The translations under genes and the position numbers were made by a program. Under the pieces are notes generated by a model. It had not been told where the DNA came from and did not search any database. It worked only from the letters and a program-made list of their open reading frames with translations. A stretch of 48,117 nucleotides of DNA from Mycobacterium sp. (GTDB lineage Bacteria; Actinomycetota; Actinomycetes; Mycobacteriales; Mycobacteriaceae): positions 1 to 48,117 of the forward strand of contig VEQY01000019.1 of assembly GCA_018882965.1 (NCBI GenBank). The letters are read 5' to 3'. The first letter of the stretch is position 1. The number at the start of each line of letters is the position of its first letter. This document shows, in pieces, positions 24,876 to 34,862 of this stretch.

Positions 24876-26270
24876 GTGGCGTCCGTCATCGACTCCGTGG
24901 TCAACCTGGCCAAGCGCCGTGGCCTGGTGTACCCCTGCGGCGAGATCTACGGGGGAACCCGCTCGGCATGGGATTACGGCCCGCTGGGCGTGGAACTCAA
25001 GGAGAACATCAAGCGACAGTGGTGGCTCGCGACGGTCACCGGCCGCGATGACGTCGTCGGTCTGGACAGCTCGATCATCCTGCCGCGGGAGGTCTGGGTG
25101 GCGTCGGGACACGTCGAGGTCTTCCACGATCCGCTGGTCGAGTGCCTGCAGTGCCACAAGCGTCACCGCCAGGACCACATGCAGGAAGCGCACTTCGAGA
25201 AGAGGGGGGCCAAAGAGGGCCTCGCGGATCCGGAGTCGGTACCGATGACCGAGATCGTCTGCCCGGACTGCGGGACCAAGGGGGAGTGGACCGAGCCTCG
25301 CGAGTTCAACATGATGCTCAAGACCTACCTCGGCCCGATCGAGAGCGAGGAGGGACTGCACTACCTGCGTCCGGAGACCGCCCAGGGAATCTTCGTCAAT
25401 TTCGCCAACGTCGTGACCACCTCGCGCCGCAAGCCTCCATTCGGAATCGCTCAGATCGGCAAGAGCTTCCGCAACGAGATCACCCCGGGCAACTTCATCT
25501 TCCGCACCCGTGAGTTCGAGCAGATGGAGATGGAGTTCTTCGTCGAACCCGATACCGCCCGCGACTGGCACCAGTACTGGATCGACACCCGACTGCAGTG
25601 GTATGTGGACCTCGGTATCGACCCGGACAACCTCCGGCTCTATGAGCACCCCAAGGAGAAGTTGTCGCACTACTCCGACCGCACCGTCGACATCGAGTAC
25701 AAGTTCGGGTTCCCGGGCAACCCGTGGGGTGAGTTGGAGGGCGTGGCCAACCGGACCGATTTCGACCTGAAAACCCACTCCCAGCACTCAGGTACCGACC
25801 TGTCCTACTACGACCAGGCCGCAGACGCTCGCTACATCCCCTACGTGATCGAACCCGCAGCGGGGCTGACGCGATCCTTCATGGCGTTCCTCGTCGACGC
25901 CTACGCCGAGGACACCGCGCCCAACGCCAAGGGCGGGGAGGACAAGCGGACCGTTCTTCGCCTCGACCCGCGGCTGGCGCCGGTCAAGGCGGCTGTGTTG
26001 CCGCTGTCGCGCCATGCCGACCTCAGCCCCAAGGCGCGTGATCTGGCGGCGGAGTTGCGCCGCTCCTGGAATGTGGAGTTCGACGACGCCGGCGCGATCG
26101 GCCGCCGCTACCGCCGCCAGGACGAGATCGGCACCCCCTACTGTGTGACCGTCGACTTCGACACCCTGGAGGACCACGCGGTCACCGTGCGCGAACGGGA
26201 TGCGATGACCCAGGAGAGGGTCGGCCTGGATGCGGTCGCGGGTTATCTCGCAGCCAAGTTGGTCGGCTGA
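24876..26270 (+). CDS. glyS: Glycyl-tRNA synthetase (class II, alpha2 type)
   Basis: A 464-residue class II synthetase. Motif 1 is around [27 protein letters not shown]; motif 2 is [28 protein letters not shown]; motif 3 is in the [14 protein letters not shown] region. [13 protein letters not shown] and [10 protein letters not shown] form a zinc-binding insertion. The C-terminal anticodon-binding domain starts near [19 protein letters not shown]. It charges tRNA-Gly in the cytosol. GTG 24876 has AAGGAG upstream, and a TAGGCT at 24835-24840 is a likely -10 box. It is divergent from zur. Confidence 0.95.
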   Translation: MASVIDSVVNLAKRRGLVYPCGEIYGGTRSAWDYGPLGVELKENIKRQWWLATVTGRDDVVGLDSSIILPREVWVASGHVEVFHDPLVECLQCHKRHRQDHMQEAHFEKRGAKEGLADPESVPMTEIVCPDCGTKGEWTEPREFNMMLKTYLGPIESEEGLHYLRPETAQGIFVNFANVVTTSRRKPPFGIAQIGKSFRNEITPGNFIFRTREFEQMEMEFFVEPDTARDWHQYWIDTRLQWYVDLGIDPDNLRLYEHPKEKLSHYSDRTVDIEYKFGFPGNPWGELEGVANRTDFDLKTHSQHSGTDLSYYDQAADARYIPYVIEPAAGLTRSFMAFLVDAYAEDTAPNAKGGEDKRTVLRLDPRLAPVKAAVLPLSRHADLSPKARDLAAELRRSWNVEFDDAGAIGRRYRRQDEIGTPYCVTVDFDTLEDHAVTVRERDAMTQERVGLDAVAGYLAAKLVG

Positions 26271-26277
26271 GCGGGAA

Positions 26278-28305
26278 TCAGAATCGCCCACCGCCGCCCA
26301 GCAGCCCACCACCACCGCCGCCGCCTGGCGAGCCGCCGTAGGTCGTCGACGTCCAGCCGCCGCCGGATCTGCTGTGACCGCCACCGAAGCCGCCGGACAG
26401 CACATTGCCCAGGATGATGCCGCCGATCACCGCCCCCATATCGGACTGCTGTCCGCCGCGCGCCTGGTAGGCGCGCTGGCCGGCCTGCACGTCATTGTTG
26501 GCCAGCTGCTGAGCCTGAGCGGCCAGCATCGCCGCGCCGTTGGCGTGGGCGATCGCCTCGGTGATGTTGGTGTTCTTCTTGGCCTGCGCGGCCTCCAGCT
26601 GGCGACTCGCTTCATTGAGGCGGGTCCGGGCCTCTGGTCCGATGCTGCCGCGGCGGGTGTCGATGTAGTCCGACACCGCCCGGACGCGCGACTGCGCGGT
26701 GAACAGCGCCTGCTCGTAAGCGCGGTTGAGACGCTCGGCGGCCTCGCGCTGTTCGGCCACCTCGGCGAGCAGCCGGTCCAGATCGGCGTCGGCCTGGGTC
26801 AGCGCGGTGAACGCGCCCAGCGGGTCGGCCGCGCCGGTCGCCTGCGCGGAGCTGACGGCCTTCACCGCCTTGTCGCGCACGCCGGACAGGTCGGCTGCGG
26901 TGTCCAGCCCACCGCGGGCCAACTGGCTGCCGGCCTCGTTGATACCTCGCTGGATATCCTCGATCGCCGCCGGCAGTCCGGCCATGGCCCGCCGGATGTC
27001 ACTGGAGGCGCTGTCGACCGCATCGAGCATGGTGTGCGCCTGCTGCAGTGCTGATTCCGCGCCGCGGATGCAGTCGACCAGCTCGCCGACCTCGCCCGCC
27101 ACCGGCTTGGCGGCAAGCTCGCGCGCGCGGGAGATCGCCTTGTCTGCGAATCCCAGACGCTCTTTGGCGGCGTTGACGTTTCGGGCGACCGACGCCAGGG
27201 CCGACTCGGCGAACTCGGCGTGCAACTGATCGAGCCGCTGTTGAGCCGGTTCGACCCGGGTGGTGACGTCGACCAGTTGGCGGGTCAGGGCGTCGAGTCG
27301 TTCGGGTGAGTTGAGCACGAGGTCGCGCATCTCGTGGAAGGCCTCGTTCTGGGTGTCCAGCTCGCGGTTGGCCTTGGCGGCCGCGACCACCACCCGGGTG
27401 AGCAGATCGCGGCGCTCGGAGATCGGATCGGGGGCCCCGTCGTCGAGTTTCTGGCGGACGTTGAACGCCTGGGCCAGCGTCGCGCGGGCGGACTCGACCG
27501 CGGCGGCGAAGGGCGCCGTCTGGGCGGGTCCGAACTCCTCGACGGCCAGCGCCAACTCGTTGGCACTGGTGCGCACCGCGTTGTCCACCTCGACCACGAT
27601 CGAGCGGGACAGTTCGTCGAGGGCGTCGATGGGCACCGCGGCCAGGGCGGCGGGGTCGGTGGGGTCGATGGTGCGTGCGGCCGCGACGTCGGCTTCATGC
27701 CGCTGTCGCCGCCGCCGGCGACCCCAGAACACCATCCCGGCGATAAGGAGCAGGCCGATGCCGGCGAAGACCAGCAGGCCCGTCACCGATCCGCCTCCGC
27801 CGCCGGAGCCGTTCCCGGCCGCGGAGACCCCGCCCGCGCCGATGCCGGCCAGTCCGGTGGCGGCCGCGGTCGCTGCTCCGGCCCAGTCGCCCTCGCGCAG
27901 CGCGGGTTCGATGCGGTCCCGGCGAATGTCGTCGACCTTGGTCGAACTGCCCCCGGCCGCTGCCGAGGGCACCAGGAAGGCGTAGGAGCGCTGCCCGGTC
28001 GCCACCGCGAGGATCGCGTCCTCGTCGCCCAGGTCGCTGGCGATGCGGGTCTGCTGTGCCCAGGTCACGGCACCCTGCGGGGCGAAGGAATCGACGAAGA
28101 CCACCCACAGCCGGACCCGGCGGTCGCGGTAGAGCTGGTCGACGGCCTGCTGAACGGACTCAAGTTGCCGGTCGCTCAGCGCCGCGGCGTTGTCGGTGAC
28201 GTAGTCGGGCAGCCGGAACGGCGGCTCGGCTCCCGCCGCCGGGGCAAGCAGGACCGCGGCGGTCAGGATCGCGGCCAGCACGCGGAGCAGACGAGGACCT
28301 CGCAT
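26278..28305 (-). CDS. TPM-domain secreted/membrane protein with coiled coil (Rv2345-like)
   Basis: A 675-residue protein. It has a signal peptide ([22 protein letters not shown]), a TPM domain at about residues 28-150 ([28 protein letters not shown] ... LWVVFVDSF ... AWAQQT-type strands), a Gly-rich linker and a transmembrane span near residues 173-192 ([19 protein letters not shown]) with an Arg-rich stop-transfer stretch. About 380 residues of Ala/Glu/Arg-rich helical coiled coil follow, then a Gly/Ser-rich tail ending [11 protein letters not shown] domains occur in membrane-protein quality-control and photosystem-repair proteins; the role here is unknown. The topology places the TPM domain outside and the coiled coil in the cytoplasm. 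Confidence 0.85.
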   Translation of the reverse strand: MRGPRLLRVLAAILTAAVLLAPAAGAEPPFRLPDYVTDNAAALSDRQLESVQQAVDQLYRDRRVRLWVVFVDSFAPQGAVTWAQQTRIASDLGDEDAILAVATGQRSYAFLVPSAAAGGSSTKVDDIRRDRIEPALREGDWAGAATAAATGLAGIGAGGVSAAGNGSGGGGGSVTGLLVFAGIGLLLIAGMVFWGRRRRRQRHEADVAAARTIDPTDPAALAAVPIDALDELSRSIVVEVDNAVRTSANELALAVEEFGPAQTAPFAAAVESARATLAQAFNVRQKLDDGAPDPISERRDLLTRVVVAAAKANRELDTQNEAFHEMRDLVLNSPERLDALTRQLVDVTTRVEPAQQRLDQLHAEFAESALASVARNVNAAKERLGFADKAISRARELAAKPVAGEVGELVDCIRGAESALQQAHTMLDAVDSASSDIRRAMAGLPAAIEDIQRGINEAGSQLARGGLDTAADLSGVRDKAVKAVSSAQATGAADPLGAFTALTQADADLDRLLAEVAEQREAAERLNRAYEQALFTAQSRVRAVSDYIDTRRGSIGPEARTRLNEASRQLEAAQAKKNTNITEAIAHANGAAMLAAQAQQLANNDVQAGQRAYQARGGQQSDMGAVIGGIILGNVLSGGFGGGHSRSGGGWTSTTYGGSPGGGGGGGLLGGGGRF

Positions 28306-28313
28306 GGTGGCCA

Positions 28314-28339
28314 ATGTAGGCCAACCCGATGTAGGCCAA
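28314..28339. repeat. Tandem 11-bp duplication between the TPM gene and dgt
   Basis: ATGTAGGCCAA occurs at 28314-28324 and 28329-28339 (period 15), with GGCCAA also appearing just before. It occupies the short divergent spacer between the TPM-gene start and dgt. No start codon of a recognised gene lies in the repeat. Confidence 0.65.
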
Positions 28340-28390
28340 TGCGGAAGCCCGCAACGCGCGGCGAGCAAAACTTGGCAGACTGTGCGCACA

Positions 28391-29686
28391 GTGATCATCA
28401 ACCAGCAGGACTGCTACACCGAGGCCGACCGCGAGCGGGTGGTGGCCGAGCCGGCCAAGACCGCGGCATTGCCCGGGACCAGCACCGAACACCGCACCGA
28501 CTTCGCTCGCGACCGCGCCCGGGTGCTGCACAGCGCCGCGCTACGCCGACTAGCCGACAAAACCCAGGTGGTCGGGCCCCGGGAGAGCGAGAACCCGCGC
28601 ACCCGGCTGACGCACTCCCTCGAGGTCGCGCAGATCGGACGGGGGATGGCCGTACCCCTCGGCTGCGATCCCGACCTGGTCGATCTGGCCGGACTGGCGC
28701 ATGACATCGGCCACCCGCCCTACGGCCACAACGGTGAGCAGGCGCTCGACGAATTCGCGGCCCCGTGCGGTGGCTTCGAGGGCAATGCGCAGACCTTCCG
28801 GATATTGACCAGGCTGGAGCCGAAGGTGCTCGCCCGCCAGAACGGTTTCGCGCGCAGCGTCGGCCTCAATCTGACCCGCGCCGCCCTGGACGCGGTGACC
28901 AAGTACCCGTGGCCGCGTGACGGGGCCGGCCGGAAGTTCGGGTTCTACGCCGACGACGCCGAACTCGCGGGCTGGGTCCGGGCCGGCGCGCCGGTCGCAC
29001 GACCGTGCCTGGAGGCCCAGGTGATGGACTGGGCCGACGACGTCGCCTATTCGGTCCACGATGTCGAGGACGGGGTCATCTCGGGGCGCATCGACCTTCG
29101 GGTCCTGGCCGACCGTGATGCGGCCGCCACACTGGCCCGGCTCGGCTCCCCGGGCTCCCGTGGCGGCGCGGGTCCCTTAGTCGGGGAGCTAGAGGATGCC
29201 GCCACACGGTTGTCCCGGCTGCCGGTGGTGGCCGCGGTGGGGCGGTACGACGGAACTCTGGCGGCCTCTGTCGCGCTCAAGCAGTTGACCAGCGAGTTGG
29301 TGGGCCGCTTCGCGTCGGCCGCGGTCGCCGAGACGTTGTTGCGGGCCGGGCCGGCCCCTCTGGTGCGTTACCAGGCCGACCTGCGCGTTCCGATCGCGGT
29401 GCGAGCGGAGGTCACAGTACTCAAAACCCTTGCACTGCAATTCATCATGTCCGATCCCCGTCATCTGGAATTGCAGGCCAGGCAACGGGAACGCATCCAC
29501 CGAGTGGCGGACCGACTGCTCGCGGGAGCTCCGGCGACACTCGACGCCATGCTGGGCCCAGTATTCGCGGCCGCCCCTGACGACAGTGCCCGGATGCGGG
29601 TGGTCGTCGACCAGATCGCCGCCTGCACCGAGGGGCGCCTGGAACGGCTCGACGGCGCGGGTCACGGTTCTGGCGATGGGTTCTAG
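28391..29686 (+). CDS. dgt: Deoxyguanosinetriphosphate triphosphohydrolase-like protein
   Basis: About 431 residues from GTG 28391 (GTG 28382 is also in frame). It has the HD-domain metal motifs: [18 protein letters not shown] (first His near residue 75), [15 protein letters not shown] (His-Asp) and [18 protein letters not shown] (late Asp). These define the dGTPase family, which removes triphosphate from dGTP and helps control dNTP pools. Conserved [19 protein letters not shown] precedes them. The start overlaps a perfect 14-bp palindrome. dnaG follows after nine bases, linking nucleotide-pool control and replication priming. Confidence 0.92.
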   Translation: MIINQQDCYTEADRERVVAEPAKTAALPGTSTEHRTDFARDRARVLHSAALRRLADKTQVVGPRESENPRTRLTHSLEVAQIGRGMAVPLGCDPDLVDLAGLAHDIGHPPYGHNGEQALDEFAAPCGGFEGNAQTFRILTRLEPKVLARQNGFARSVGLNLTRAALDAVTKYPWPRDGAGRKFGFYADDAELAGWVRAGAPVARPCLEAQVMDWADDVAYSVHDVEDGVISGRIDLRVLADRDAAATLARLGSPGSRGGAGPLVGELEDAATRLSRLPVVAAVGRYDGTLAASVALKQLTSELVGRFASAAVAETLLRAGPAPLVRYQADLRVPIAVRAEVTVLKTLALQFIMSDPRHLELQARQRERIHRVADRLLAGAPATLDAMLGPVFAAAPDDSARMRVVVDQIAACTEGRLERLDGAGHGSGDGF

Positions 29687-29695
29687 ACTGACCCG

Positions 29696-31609
29696 GTGGC
29701 AGCGGTGAGCGGGGACGGGGCTCGCCGGGGCCGCATCCCCGATCGTGACATCGCCGCCATCCGCGAGCAGGTCCGGATCGAAGACATCGTGGGCGACTAC
29801 GTCCAGTTGCGGCGCGCCGGAGCCGATTCGCTCAAGGGCCTGTGTCCCTTCCACGACGAGAAATCCCCGTCCTTCCACGTCCGCCCCAACCACGGGCACT
29901 TCCACTGTTTCGGGTGTGGTGAGGGAGGCGACGTCTACGCCTTCATGCAGAAGATCGAGCACGTCAACTTCGTCGAGGCGGTGGAGATGCTCGCCGATCG
30001 CATCGGCTACGCGGTGACCTACAGCGGGGGCGGCACCAGCGCACAGCGCGATCGCGGCAGCCGCAGCAGGCTCGTCGCGGCCAACGCAGCCGCCCAGGAG
30101 TTCTACCGCGCAGCGTTGGAGTCCCAGGAGGCCGCCCCGGCCCGGCAATTTCTGAGCAAGCGCAATTTCGACGCCGCGGCAGCGCAGGACTTCGGATGCG
30201 GCTTTGCGCCGCCCGGGTGGGACACGTTGACCAAGCACCTGATCCGAAAAGGTTTCGAGTTCGCCGAACTCGAGGCCGCCGGGTTGTCCCGTGAGGGCCG
30301 CCGGGGTCCGATTGATCGGTTCCACCGGCGGCTGCTCTGGCCGATCCGTAGTGCCAGCGGCGAAACGCTGGGTTTCGGTGCACGACGGATCTTCGACGAC
30401 GATCCCATCGAGGCCAAGTACGTCAACACACCCGAGACCGTGCTCTATCGGAAGTCTGCTGTGCTGTTCGGGATCGACCGCGCCAAACGGGACATCGCCA
30501 AGGGCCACCAGGCTGTCGTCGTGGAGGGTTACACCGACGTGATGGCGATGCACCTGGCCGGGGTCGGAACGGCAGTCGCCTCGTGCGGCACGGCCTTCGG
30601 AGACGAGCACCTTGCGATGTTGCGTCGGCTGATGATGGACGACAAGTTCTTTCGCGGCGAACTGATCTACGTCTTCGACGGTGACGCCGCCGGCCAGGCG
30701 GCGGCGCTGAAAGCCTTCGCCGGGGAACAGAATCTGGCTGGGCAGAGCTTCGTCGCCGTCGCCCCCGACGGCATGGACCCGTGCGATTTGCGGCTTTCCG
30801 GCGGCGACGGCGCGTTGCGGGATCTGGTCGCACGGCGCACTCCGCTGTTCGAGTTCGCGATCCGGTCCGCACTGGCCGAGTACGATCTCGACAACGCGGA
30901 GGGCAGGGTGAGTGCGCTGCGCCGGTGCGTGCCCATGGTCGCCCAGATCAAGGATGCCTCGCTGCGAGACGAGTACGCCCGCCAGCTTGCCGGCTGGGTC
31001 GGCTGGGACGACGTCGCTCAGGTGCTCGGTCGGGTGCGGGCGTCGGCTGGGCGCAAGCCCGAGCAGCGCGGCGCCCGCCGCGGGCCGGTACAGGACGCCG
31101 GTGTCACGGCCCGCAAGCCTGATCCGCGCGATCCGACCCTGTGGCCGCAGCGCGAGGCGCTCAAGGCGGCGCTGCAGTACCCGGCTCTGGCCGGACCCGT
31201 GTTCGACGCGCTGACTCCGGAGAGCTTCACCCATCCCGGCTATGCCGGCGTGCGTCAGGCCATCGCGGCGGCAGGCGGCACCTCGGCTGCGATCAGTGGC
31301 GCAAGCTGGATCGAGAAGGTGCGTGATCACGGCGGTGAGGACGACCAGGCGTTGATCAGCGAGCTCAGCGTGGAGGTCATCCGGGTCGGCGATGACGAGC
31401 GGCTGCCCCGCTACGTCGGCGGTGTGCTGGCCCGGATGCAGGAAGTCTGGGTGGGCCGTCAGATCGCCGAGGTCAAGTCCAAGCTGCAGCGGATGTCCCC
31501 GGTCGACCAGGGCGAGGACTACCACGCACTGTTCGGTGATCTGGTCGCGCTGGAGGCCTACCGGCGCAGTCTGCTCGAGCAGGCCAGCGGCGATGGCCTT
31601 ACGGCCTGA
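29696..31609 (+). CDS. dnaG: DNA primase DnaG
   Basis: A 637-residue primase. The N-terminal zinc-binding domain is CPFHDEKSPSFHVRPNHGHFHCFGCGEGGD (Cys49-x2-His ... Cys-x2-Cys). The RNA-polymerase core has the TOPRIM motifs VVVEGYTDVMAMH and FDGDAAGQAA. The C-terminal helical domain (LISELSVEVIRV onward) should bind DnaB helicase. It makes RNA primers at the replication fork. GTG 29696 lies nine bases after the dgt stop. The linker around residues 445-480 is basic (AGRKPEQRGARRGP). Confidence 0.95.
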   Translation: MAAVSGDGARRGRIPDRDIAAIREQVRIEDIVGDYVQLRRAGADSLKGLCPFHDEKSPSFHVRPNHGHFHCFGCGEGGDVYAFMQKIEHVNFVEAVEMLADRIGYAVTYSGGGTSAQRDRGSRSRLVAANAAAQEFYRAALESQEAAPARQFLSKRNFDAAAAQDFGCGFAPPGWDTLTKHLIRKGFEFAELEAAGLSREGRRGPIDRFHRRLLWPIRSASGETLGFGARRIFDDDPIEAKYVNTPETVLYRKSAVLFGIDRAKRDIAKGHQAVVVEGYTDVMAMHLAGVGTAVASCGTAFGDEHLAMLRRLMMDDKFFRGELIYVFDGDAAGQAAALKAFAGEQNLAGQSFVAVAPDGMDPCDLRLSGGDGALRDLVARRTPLFEFAIRSALAEYDLDNAEGRVSALRRCVPMVAQIKDASLRDEYARQLAGWVGWDDVAQVLGRVRASAGRKPEQRGARRGPVQDAGVTARKPDPRDPTLWPQREALKAALQYPALAGPVFDALTPESFTHPGYAGVRQAIAAAGGTSAAISGASWIEKVRDHGGEDDQALISELSVEVIRVGDDERLPRYVGGVLARMQEVWVGRQIAEVKSKLQRMSPVDQGEDYHALFGDLVALEAYRRSLLEQASGDGLTA

Positions 31610-31678
31610 CCGGCTCTGAGCTAGGGTGGCGCTGGGATTCCCGTTGACGGCCCGGTCGACCGAAGCGAAAGGTCTGTT

Positions 31679-31972
31679 ATGGCTACCGCGAAGAGCCGCG
31701 CACGCGCGGCAGGTTTCCTCGCCGCCGGTGCGCTTGTCGCCGTGCCGGTGTTCGCTGCCGTTCCGACCGCCGGCGCTGCGCCCGGACAGTGCCTAGCGTG
31801 GTACGGCTCCGAGGGCGAGGGGACGTGCCTGGGCTACTCCAACGGGTCGCCGTCCTATGTCGGCACGCCGAACATGGGCATCTACGGTCCCAACGGCGTG
31901 GGCAGCCCCGGTTTCGGGCTGATAACCGGTCCGATGCTGCCGGGCCAGACCATCAACGTCCCGATCGGCTGA
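31679..31972 (+). CDS. Small secreted protein with Cys pair (mycobacterial, function unknown)
   Basis: A 97-residue precursor. The Arg-rich start (ATAKSRARA) and hydrophobic stretch AGFLAAGALVAVPVFAAVPTAGAA form a signal peptide; the mature ~62 residues read PGQCLAWYGSEGEGTCLGYSNG and end GQTINVPIG. The two Cys could form a disulfide. A TAGGGT -10 box is at 31622-31627. It shares a PGQxC start after the signal peptide, and a Cys-x-G-Y element, with the small protein at 32490-32777, suggesting they are distant relatives. I do not recognise a function. Confidence 0.75.
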   Translation: MATAKSRARAAGFLAAGALVAVPVFAAVPTAGAAPGQCLAWYGSEGEGTCLGYSNGSPSYVGTPNMGIYGPNGVGSPGFGLITGPMLPGQTINVPIG

Positions 31973-31977
31973 GCCGC

Positions 31978-32241
31978 CTAGACCGGTCGCTCGTGTTGCG
32001 GGCTGATTGACCCCGCTTCGAATTCGGTCTGGAATCCGGCCTCGATTTCGGTCACGGTGATCACCGCCGGATCCGGCGAGACCCGTTCGGCGATCTTGCG
32101 TCGGCCGGCCTCGATCATCGATCGGGTCGCGGGGTTGCCGGTGAGCGCGCGGTAGGTACCCGCGATCTGCTCGTAACGGGCACGGCCCGCCTTGCTTCCC
32201 AGGACGTAGCCCACCGCCAGCACGGCCAGATACCCGATCAC
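31978..32241 (-). CDS. Small conserved membrane-anchored protein (Rv2342-like)
   Basis: An 87-residue protein. GTG 32241 begins a short N-terminal hydrophobic segment (GYLAVLAVGYVLGSKAG) followed by a soluble basic/helical stretch (RARYEQIAGTYRALTGNPATRSMIEAGRRKIAERVS) and an acidic tail (EIEAGFQTEFEAGS). The GYVLGSKAGRARYEQI motif recurs in many actinobacterial small proteins of the YtxH-like type. It converges on the small secreted gene upstream; five bases separate the two stop codons. Position after dnaG matches Rv2342. The function is unknown. Confidence 0.8.
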   Translation of the reverse strand: MIGYLAVLAVGYVLGSKAGRARYEQIAGTYRALTGNPATRSMIEAGRRKIAERVSPDPAVITVTEIEAGFQTEFEAGSISPQHERPV

Positions 32242-32361
32242 GCCACATATCCTGCCTGACTGAGCCCACCGATGCCCGGCCAGGCCGCTTTTGGCGGCCC
32301 CGGGCCCCGGTAGGCTAAAGTCTCGTTCCGGCCCGCGCGGACAGTGTGTCGGCGGGAGCGG

Positions 32362-32437
<76 letters not shown>

Positions 32438-32489
32438 ACCCCGGGTAGGCTGATGCTCACTTCCCTCGGCTGATGGAGCGGCGAAAAAC

Positions 32490-32777
32490 ATGAACCAGCT
32501 CTGCACGCTGGCAGCAGCGGTCGCGGCCGCCCTGTTCGCCGTGGCCCCGGCGTCGGCGGCTCCGCTCCCCTTCCCGGCGACGCCCGGACAGAACTGCGCG
32601 GCCGGTTATCTGGCCGATCCCAACTCCGGCTCCTGCTGGCAGATCGTCAACAACGGCACGCCCACCGTTGGCGGCGGACCGTGCCTGCCCGGCCGGGTCG
32701 GACTCTGCGTGGGATACCTGGCCAACAACCCCTATGACGTCGGCGACACGTTGCCCGACACCAGCAGCTGGCCCTAG
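32490..32777 (+). CDS. Small secreted Cys-containing protein (function unknown)
   Basis: A 95-residue precursor with a signal peptide (LAAAVAAALFAVAPASAA); the mature ~70 residues contain four cysteines in two pairs: PGQNCAAGYLADPNSGSC and GGPCLPGRVGLCVGYL. That spacing suggests two disulfides. A TAGGCT at 32446-32451 and a gagcggc-type weak site precede the ATG. It occupies the place where lppQ lies in M. tuberculosis, but has no lipobox. It resembles the protein at 31679-31972 in its PGQ-x-C start and NGxP element. No function can be assigned. Confidence 0.75.
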   Translation: MNQLCTLAAAVAAALFAVAPASAAPLPFPATPGQNCAAGYLADPNSGSCWQIVNNGTPTVGGGPCLPGRVGLCVGYLANNPYDVGDTLPDTSSWP

Positions 32778-32801
32778 GCGCCCCTGGTCGCCCCTAGGCG
32801 C
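32772..32801. repeat. Duplicated CCCTAGGCGC carrying stops for both converging genes
   Basis: CCCTAGGCGC occurs at 32772-32781 and 32792-32801 (period 20). The palindromic CCTAGG gives TAG on both strands. Copy 1 provides the plus-strand stop (32775-32777), copy 2 the minus-strand stop (32796-32794). Confidence 0.75.
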
Positions 32802-34731
32802 GGGGGTCGGGGGCGATGTTCTCCGGATGCAGCATCTCGGCGTAACGCAGCTGTTCGGGGATCCCGAACGCGTCGACGAGGGTCTGGGCGTGCGGTCGCA
32901 GCGTCCGGCAGCGCTCGTTGATCCCGCGGGTCACGGCTTTGGCCCGTTCCGTGGACAAAAACCGATGCTCGATGAACCACGCCTTGTCTTCATCGATGAC
33001 CGACAGGGCGTACAGATCGCACACCATCTCCAGGATTCTCTTGGCCTCGGGGTCGTCACAGGACGCGATGCCGGCCACGAACGCTTCGAGGACCGTTCGT
33101 TCGATGTGTGCGCGCGCCGTGTGCATGACGTGGTCCTGAACGGAGTTGAAGGCCTCGAACCCCGACATGGTCTTGGATCGGCGCTGTAGCCGGCGCGCCA
33201 GCGACGAGAGCAGATACTGCTCGCGGTCCTCGAACATCTTGGCCTGAGTTCCGCGGTTGAACAGGCTGCCCTCCTCCTCGTTATCCTTCCGGTTGTCGAG
33301 AATGGTCTGCATGATGGTCTCAGCCGCTGTGCGTTTGACAACCCGGTCACCGGCGAAATTCGCCGCGAAGCGGACCCACTCGAACGGGCTCATTCCCTTG
33401 ATGTCGTCGTTGTATCCGGTCAGCAGTTGCTTGGCCACCAGCTGGAGCAGAACGTAGTTGTCTCCCTCGAAGGTGGTGAAAACGTCGGTGTCGGCCCGCA
33501 ACTCGATGATGCGATTCTCAGCCAGATAACCCGCACCGCCGCAGGCTTCGCGGGCCTCCTGGATCGCCGCGCTGGCATGCCATGTGCTGACGGCCTTGAT
33601 TCCGGCCGCGCGGGACTCCAGTTCGCGTTGGTCCTCCGCGTCGGGGGAGTCAGCGGTTTGCACGTCGTGACACTTGGCGACTAATTCGTTCTGCGCGAAC
33701 TGCAGCGCGTAGGACCGCGCGACCAACGGCAGTAGCCTGCGTTGATGCATCAGGTAGTCCATCAGCAGGACCTCACGGTCCTCGCCCGGTGCCTTGAACT
33801 GTCTGCGCTGCAGCGCGTAGCGGACGGCGATGTCCAGGGCCACCCGCGCGGCAGCGGCCGCGCTGCCGCCGACCGTCACCCGCCCGCGCACCAGGGTGCC
33901 CAGCATGGTGAAGAACCGTCGGCTCGGGTTGTCGATCGGAGAGGAGTAAGTGCCGTCGGGTGCTACATCGGCATACTTGTTGAGCAGGTTCTCCCGCGGC
34001 ACGCGCACGTGGTCGAACATGATGCGGCCGTTGTCGACACCGGGCAGTCCGCCCTTGTAGTTGCAATCCGAGGTGGTCACGCCGGGGAGGTCATTGCCGT
34101 TCTCGTCGCGGATCGGGACGACGATGCAGTGCACGCCGTGGTTCTCGCCCGCGGTGATGAGCTGTGCGAAGACGGCCGCGACCTGTGCGCTCTCCGCGGC
34201 ACCCCCGATGTAGTCCTTGCGCGACTGGGGGGTCGGCGAGTGAATGACGAATTCCTCGGCATCGGGATCGTAGGTGGCGGTGGTCTCGATGGACTGCACG
34301 TCACTGCCATGCCCGGTCTCGGTCATCGCGAAGCAGCCCAGCAGATCCAGTGTGATCAGCGGGCGCACATAGGCCTCGTGGTGGCGTTCGGTCCCGAGGT
34401 TCTCGATCGCCCCGCCGAACAGTCCCCACAGAACCCCGGCCTTGACCATCAGGGACAGATCGGACATCGCCAGCATCTCGATCTTGGTCACGGCCGCTCC
34501 GACGTCGCCGGTGCCGCCGTGGTCCTTCTTGAAGCCGTCCTCGGCGGCACCGGCGGCGGCGATGATCTTCAACTGCTGATTGACCCGGTTGCGCGCGATC
34601 GAGGTGGTCGGGGTGAAATGCGGGCGGAAGATCTCTTTGGCGAACTTCTCGCGAATCATGTTCTTGGTGTCGCGCCAGCGACCGTCGAGAGCGTTCTGCA
34701 GGTGCCGGGCGGTGTCGGCGGGGGTCGTCAT
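32794..34731 (-). CDS. Acyl-CoA oxidase/dehydrogenase family enzyme
   Basis: A 645-residue flavoprotein, longer than ordinary acyl-CoA dehydrogenases (~380) and matching the acyl-CoA oxidase layout: N-terminal helical and beta domains with the FAD/substrate signature CFAMTETGHGSDVQSIETTA, a middle region DNGRIMFDHVRVPRENLLNK, and a long helical C-terminus with the family motif EACGGAGYLAENRI and TTFEGDNYVLLQLVAK. It should introduce a double bond into an acyl-CoA. A catalytic Glu near the TFEGDN loop is expected in this family. ATG 34731 is chosen as the start of the homologous region; upstream in-frame codons read as intergenic. Substrate and electron acceptor unknown. Confidence 0.88.
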   Translation of the reverse strand: MTTPADTARHLQNALDGRWRDTKNMIREKFAKEIFRPHFTPTTSIARNRVNQQLKIIAAAGAAEDGFKKDHGGTGDVGAAVTKIEMLAMSDLSLMVKAGVLWGLFGGAIENLGTERHHEAYVRPLITLDLLGCFAMTETGHGSDVQSIETTATYDPDAEEFVIHSPTPQSRKDYIGGAAESAQVAAVFAQLITAGENHGVHCIVVPIRDENGNDLPGVTTSDCNYKGGLPGVDNGRIMFDHVRVPRENLLNKYADVAPDGTYSSPIDNPSRRFFTMLGTLVRGRVTVGGSAAAAARVALDIAVRYALQRRQFKAPGEDREVLLMDYLMHQRRLLPLVARSYALQFAQNELVAKCHDVQTADSPDAEDQRELESRAAGIKAVSTWHASAAIQEAREACGGAGYLAENRIIELRADTDVFTTFEGDNYVLLQLVAKQLLTGYNDDIKGMSPFEWVRFAANFAGDRVVKRTAAETIMQTILDNRKDNEEEGSLFNRGTQAKMFEDREQYLLSSLARRLQRRSKTMSGFEAFNSVQDHVMHTARAHIERTVLEAFVAGIASCDDPEAKRILEMVCDLYALSVIDEDKAWFIEHRFLSTERAKAVTRGINERCRTLRPHAQTLVDAFGIPEQLRYAEMLHPENIAPDPRA

Positions 34732-34862
34732 AACCCGTTCATAACCCACCCGGGCGCGGTTGGCCCGATGTTTCCCGATAATCCGGGTGCTCCTGTCCGG
34801 CACTGGGCCACAATGGCGGCCATGCCCGCCTGCCGCCAACGCTCGCGCGCAGGGGGCCGGCG

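Noticed and set aside
29189..31525. A 778-codon open frame on minus opposite dnaG and the dgt end
   Set aside because: GC-rich third positions keep the antisense frame open; its translation is His/Arg/Gly-rich with no domain, while the plus strand encodes an intact primase.
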